Source of the DNA: Actinotalea endophytica
Lineage (GTDB): Bacteria > Actinomycetota > Actinomycetes > Actinomycetales > Cellulomonadaceae
DNA length: 64,000 nucleotides
Reading direction: 5' to 3'
NCBI RefSeq assembly: GCF_025717005.1
Contig: NZ_JAOVZU010000006.1
Coordinates: 202,925-266,924 of the forward strand
The position numbers were made by a program, and so were the translations under genes. The notes beneath the pieces are model-generated. The model saw only the letters and a list, made by a program, of their open reading frames with translations, was not told the DNA's origin and did not search any database. Shown piece by piece: positions 61,940-64,000 of the stretch (position 1 is the stretch's first letter; every line of letters starts with the position of its first letter).

Positions 61940-63279
61940 GCCCGACGTTCGCCTCGCTGCGCTACCCGAACTACCGGCTGTGGTTCGCCGGGGCCCTGGT
62001 CGCCAACACCGGTACCTGGATGCAGCGCGTCGCGCAGGACTGGCTGGTGCTCACCGAGCTGTCGGACGACTCCGGCGTGGCCGTGGGTCTGGTCACCGCG
62101 CTGCAGTTCCTGCCCACGCTGCTGCTCGGTGCATGGGCGGGAGTCCTCGCCGACCGGCTGCCCCGGCGCGCGCTGCTCGCGGCCACGCAGGCCGGACAGG
62201 GCGTCCTCGCGCTGGGCCTCGGCGCGCTCGTGCTCTCGGGGCGCGCCGAGCTGTGGCACGTCTACGTGTTCGCGACGCTGCTCGGCGTGGTCTCCGCGCT
62301 CGACGCCCCGGCGCGGCAGACGTTCGTCGCGGAGCTCGTGCCGCCGGAGCGGCTGTCCAACGCGGTCGGGCTGAACGCGGCGTCCTTCAACGCCGCACGG
62401 CTGATCGGCCCCGGCCTGGCCGGGCTGCTCATCGCCGCGGTGGGTTCGGGCTGGGTGTTCGTCATCAACGGGCTCTCGTTCGGCGCGACGATCCTGTCGC
62501 TGGTGATGATGCGGCGGTCCGAGCTCCACCGGGTCGACCGCGCCACCGGGTCGCGGCGCGGCCAGCTCCGCGCGGGCCTGCGCTACGTGCGGCGGCGCAC
62601 CGACATCATGGTGATCATGGCCGTGATGGCCGTGGTCAGCACGTTCGGGCTCAACTTCCAGCTGACCTCGGCGATGATGGCGCGGACCGAGTTCGGCCGC
62701 GGCGCCGGCGAGTACGGCATCATCGGCTCGGTCCTGGCGATCGGCTCGCTGTCCGGCGCGCTGCTCGCGGCCCGGCGGGAGCGCCCCCGGGTCCGACTGG
62801 TGATCGGTGCCGCGTTCGCGTTCGGCCTCGCCATGGCGGTGCAGTCGGTGATGCCGACCTACTGGACGTACGTGGTGATGTCGATCCCGGTGGGCCTCGC
62901 GTCGCTGACGATGATGACTGCCGCGAACTCGGCGATCCAGGTCTCGACCCCGCCCGAGATGCGGGGGCGTGTCATGGCGCTGTACATGGTCGTGTTCATC
63001 GGGGCGACCCCGATCGGGTCGCCGATCATCGGCTGGATCGGCGAGGTGTTCGGCGCGCGGTGGTCCGTCGCGGTCGGCGGCATCGCGTCGATGGCGGTGG
63101 CGCTCGCAGCGGCCGTCTGGGCCAAGCGGGCCTGGCACGTCGAGGTCCGGTACCACCTGCGCTCGCGGCCCCTGCTCGAGGTCCGGCACCCGACGCCGGC
63201 CGTCGAGCGGGCAGCCCGCGAGGAGGCCCGGCTGGCGCTCGCCGCCGAGCGGACCCGGGACGACGCGACGGCCGCCTGA
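61936..63279 (+). CDS. MFS exporter (EntS/MFS_3-like)
   Basis: A 447-residue transporter with 12 predicted helices of the enterobactin-exporter-type MFS_3 family. It has RYPNYRLWFAGALVANTGTWMQRV at the N-terminus (positions 7-30), the motif A equivalent DRLPRRALL, and VSALDAPARQTFVAELV. It is translationally coupled to the MarR regulator, which suggests an inducible efflux pump. The C-terminus is a charged cytosolic tail. Confidence 0.92.
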   Translation: MSPTFASLRYPNYRLWFAGALVANTGTWMQRVAQDWLVLTELSDDSGVAVGLVTALQFLPTLLLGAWAGVLADRLPRRALLAATQAGQGVLALGLGALVLSGRAELWHVYVFATLLGVVSALDAPARQTFVAELVPPERLSNAVGLNAASFNAARLIGPGLAGLLIAAVGSGWVFVINGLSFGATILSLVMMRRSELHRVDRATGSRRGQLRAGLRYVRRRTDIMVIMAVMAVVSTFGLNFQLTSAMMARTEFGRGAGEYGIIGSVLAIGSLSGALLAARRERPRVRLVIGAAFAFGLAMAVQSVMPTYWTYVVMSIPVGLASLTMMTAANSAIQVSTPPEMRGRVMALYMVVFIGATPIGSPIIGWIGEVFGARWSVAVGGIASMAVALAAAVWAKRAWHVEVRYHLRSRPLLEVRHPTPAVERAAREEARLALAAERTRDDATAA

Positions 63280-63303
63280 GCCGGCGCCCTACAGGGCGCC
63301 GGC
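63280..63303. terminator. Bidirectional hairpin over the stop of the convergent gene
   Basis: GCCGGCGCCCT and AGGGCGCCGGC with a two-base loop. The TAG stop of the minus-strand MFS gene lies within it. Confidence 0.65.
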
Positions 63304-64000
63304 GCCCGTGGTGCGCAGCACCCTGGTCAGGGCCGCGGTCGCGACCACGAGCAGCAGCGGGACCAGCAGGAACGCGGTGTGCGCGCCGACCACGTCGGCT
63401 GCCGCGCCCAGCAGGAACGGTGCGACGCCCACGGCGGCGCCCACGCCGAGCAGCGCGCGCGCCTGGCCGAGGTCCGGCCTGTCCCCGGCCGCGCGGATCA
63501 GCAACGACACCGCCAGCGGGTAGTGCGTGCCGTACCCGAGACCGGCCACGAACAGGCCCACGACAGCGAGCCAGGGTGTGGTCGCGAGCCAGAAGACCAG
63601 CCAGCCGGCGGCCGCCACGGCGTAGCCGGCGAGCAGCAGCATGGCGGCCGGCGTGCGCCGGGTGAGCCGGGGGACCGCGAGGCGGACCACGGTCATGCCG
63701 GCCAGCAGGGAGGCGACCACGGAGGCCGCGACCGCCTCGGTGGCTCCGGCGCGCTCCCGGACCAGCTCCGAGGCCCAGAAGGTCGTGCTCAGCTCGATCG
63801 CGACCCCGGAGACCGTCGCGACCCACAGCCACCAGTACGTCGGGCCGAGGCCGGACCGCTCATGGTGGGTCGTGGTCTGCGGTGCGGCCGGCACGCCGAG
63901 CGCACCGGTACCGGGCTCGCGCAGCACCAGCAGGGAGCTGCCCAGCGTGGCGACCAGGGTGATCGCGACCGCGGGGCGCCAGCCGAGGCCGGCCCCGACG
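63289..64000 (-). CDS. MFS transporter, 5' end beyond window
   Basis: C-terminal part (237 codons visible) of a major facilitator. The frame is open to the right edge, so the start is not in the window. About six hydrophobic helices are seen, beginning with GWRPAVAITLVATLGSSLL, then TYWWLWVATVSGVAIELSTTF and GYGTHYPLAVSLLIRAAGDR. The stop lies inside the shared hairpin. Substrate unknown. Confidence 0.85.
   Translation of the reverse strand, partial: VGAGLGWRPAVAITLVATLGSSLLVLREPGTGALGVPAAPQTTTHHERSGLGPTYWWLWVATVSGVAIELSTTFWASELVRERAGATEAVAASVVASLLAGMTVVRLAVPRLTRRTPAAMLLLAGYAVAAAGWLVFWLATTPWLAVVGLFVAGLGYGTHYPLAVSLLIRAAGDRPDLGQARALLGVGAAVGVAPFLLGAAADVVGAHTAFLLVPLLLVVATAALTRVLRTTGAGAL

Overview
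The window is a very GC-rich actinobacterial chromosome segment, most like a Cellulomonas-type member of the Micrococcales. That placement is inferred from mycothiol (MshA), CarD, SenX3/RegX3, CIRCE-controlled GroEL, DUF3027/DUF3263/DUF4032-type proteins, a bacterial XPB helicase, and the extreme G/C third-position bias. No ribosomal RNA, insertion sequence, phage gene or CRISPR array was seen. Nearly all of the window is coding.

Layout. (1) 1-8404: a sugar or inositol oxidation cluster with five Gfo/Idh/MocA dehydrogenases (one cut by the left edge), two IolE/IolI-like TIM-barrel isomerases and a divergent LacI regulator. (2) 8481-17500: mshA and gpmA, then the phosphate regulon phoU, senX3-regX3 and pstSCAB, with PHO-box direct repeats. 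(3) 17610-25347: a lipoprotein, carD-ispD-ispF, an MDR reductase, cysS-rlmB, a PH-domain protein and a DUF4032 protein. (4) 25411-28948: a multi-sugar ABC ATPase and otsB/otsA for trehalose. (5) 29060-32976: a Ser/Thr kinase, a redox set (MauE/DoxX and DsbA-like) and tRNA-Thr(UGU). (6) 33221-37313: the most unusual locus. It holds four small or medium secreted paralogues sharing an unusual signal segment and a conserved cysteine pair, an ER-type (Ser/His) SipW-like signal peptidase, an SGNH hydrolase, and a c-di-GMP-I riboswitch in front of the last paralogue. (7) 37318-46084: ung with a corrupted 3' end at a G/C homopolymer tract, DUF3263, a LytR_C protein, groEL, small conserved genes, a two-component system and pspA. 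(8) 46160-57937: a TPM-domain membrane protein, a glutamine amidotransferase, an XPB helicase pair, a cold-shock protein, DUF3027 and a 967-residue GHKL-ATPase protein. (9) 57949-64000: DUF2530, an NCS2 permease, UDP-glucose dehydrogenase, a MarR-MFS operon and a right-edge partial MFS gene.

How the parts work together. The left cluster would interconvert inositol or related polyols, next to MshA, which uses inositol phosphate. The SenX3/RegX3-PHO box-Pst genes form a complete phosphate-scarcity circuit. Region 6 looks like a c-di-GMP-responsive export system for extracellular matrix or surface proteins, analogous in logic to Bacillus SipW/TasA but with different substrates. Many genes here appear to be leaderless: a TANNNT box lies 6-7 bases before the start codon.
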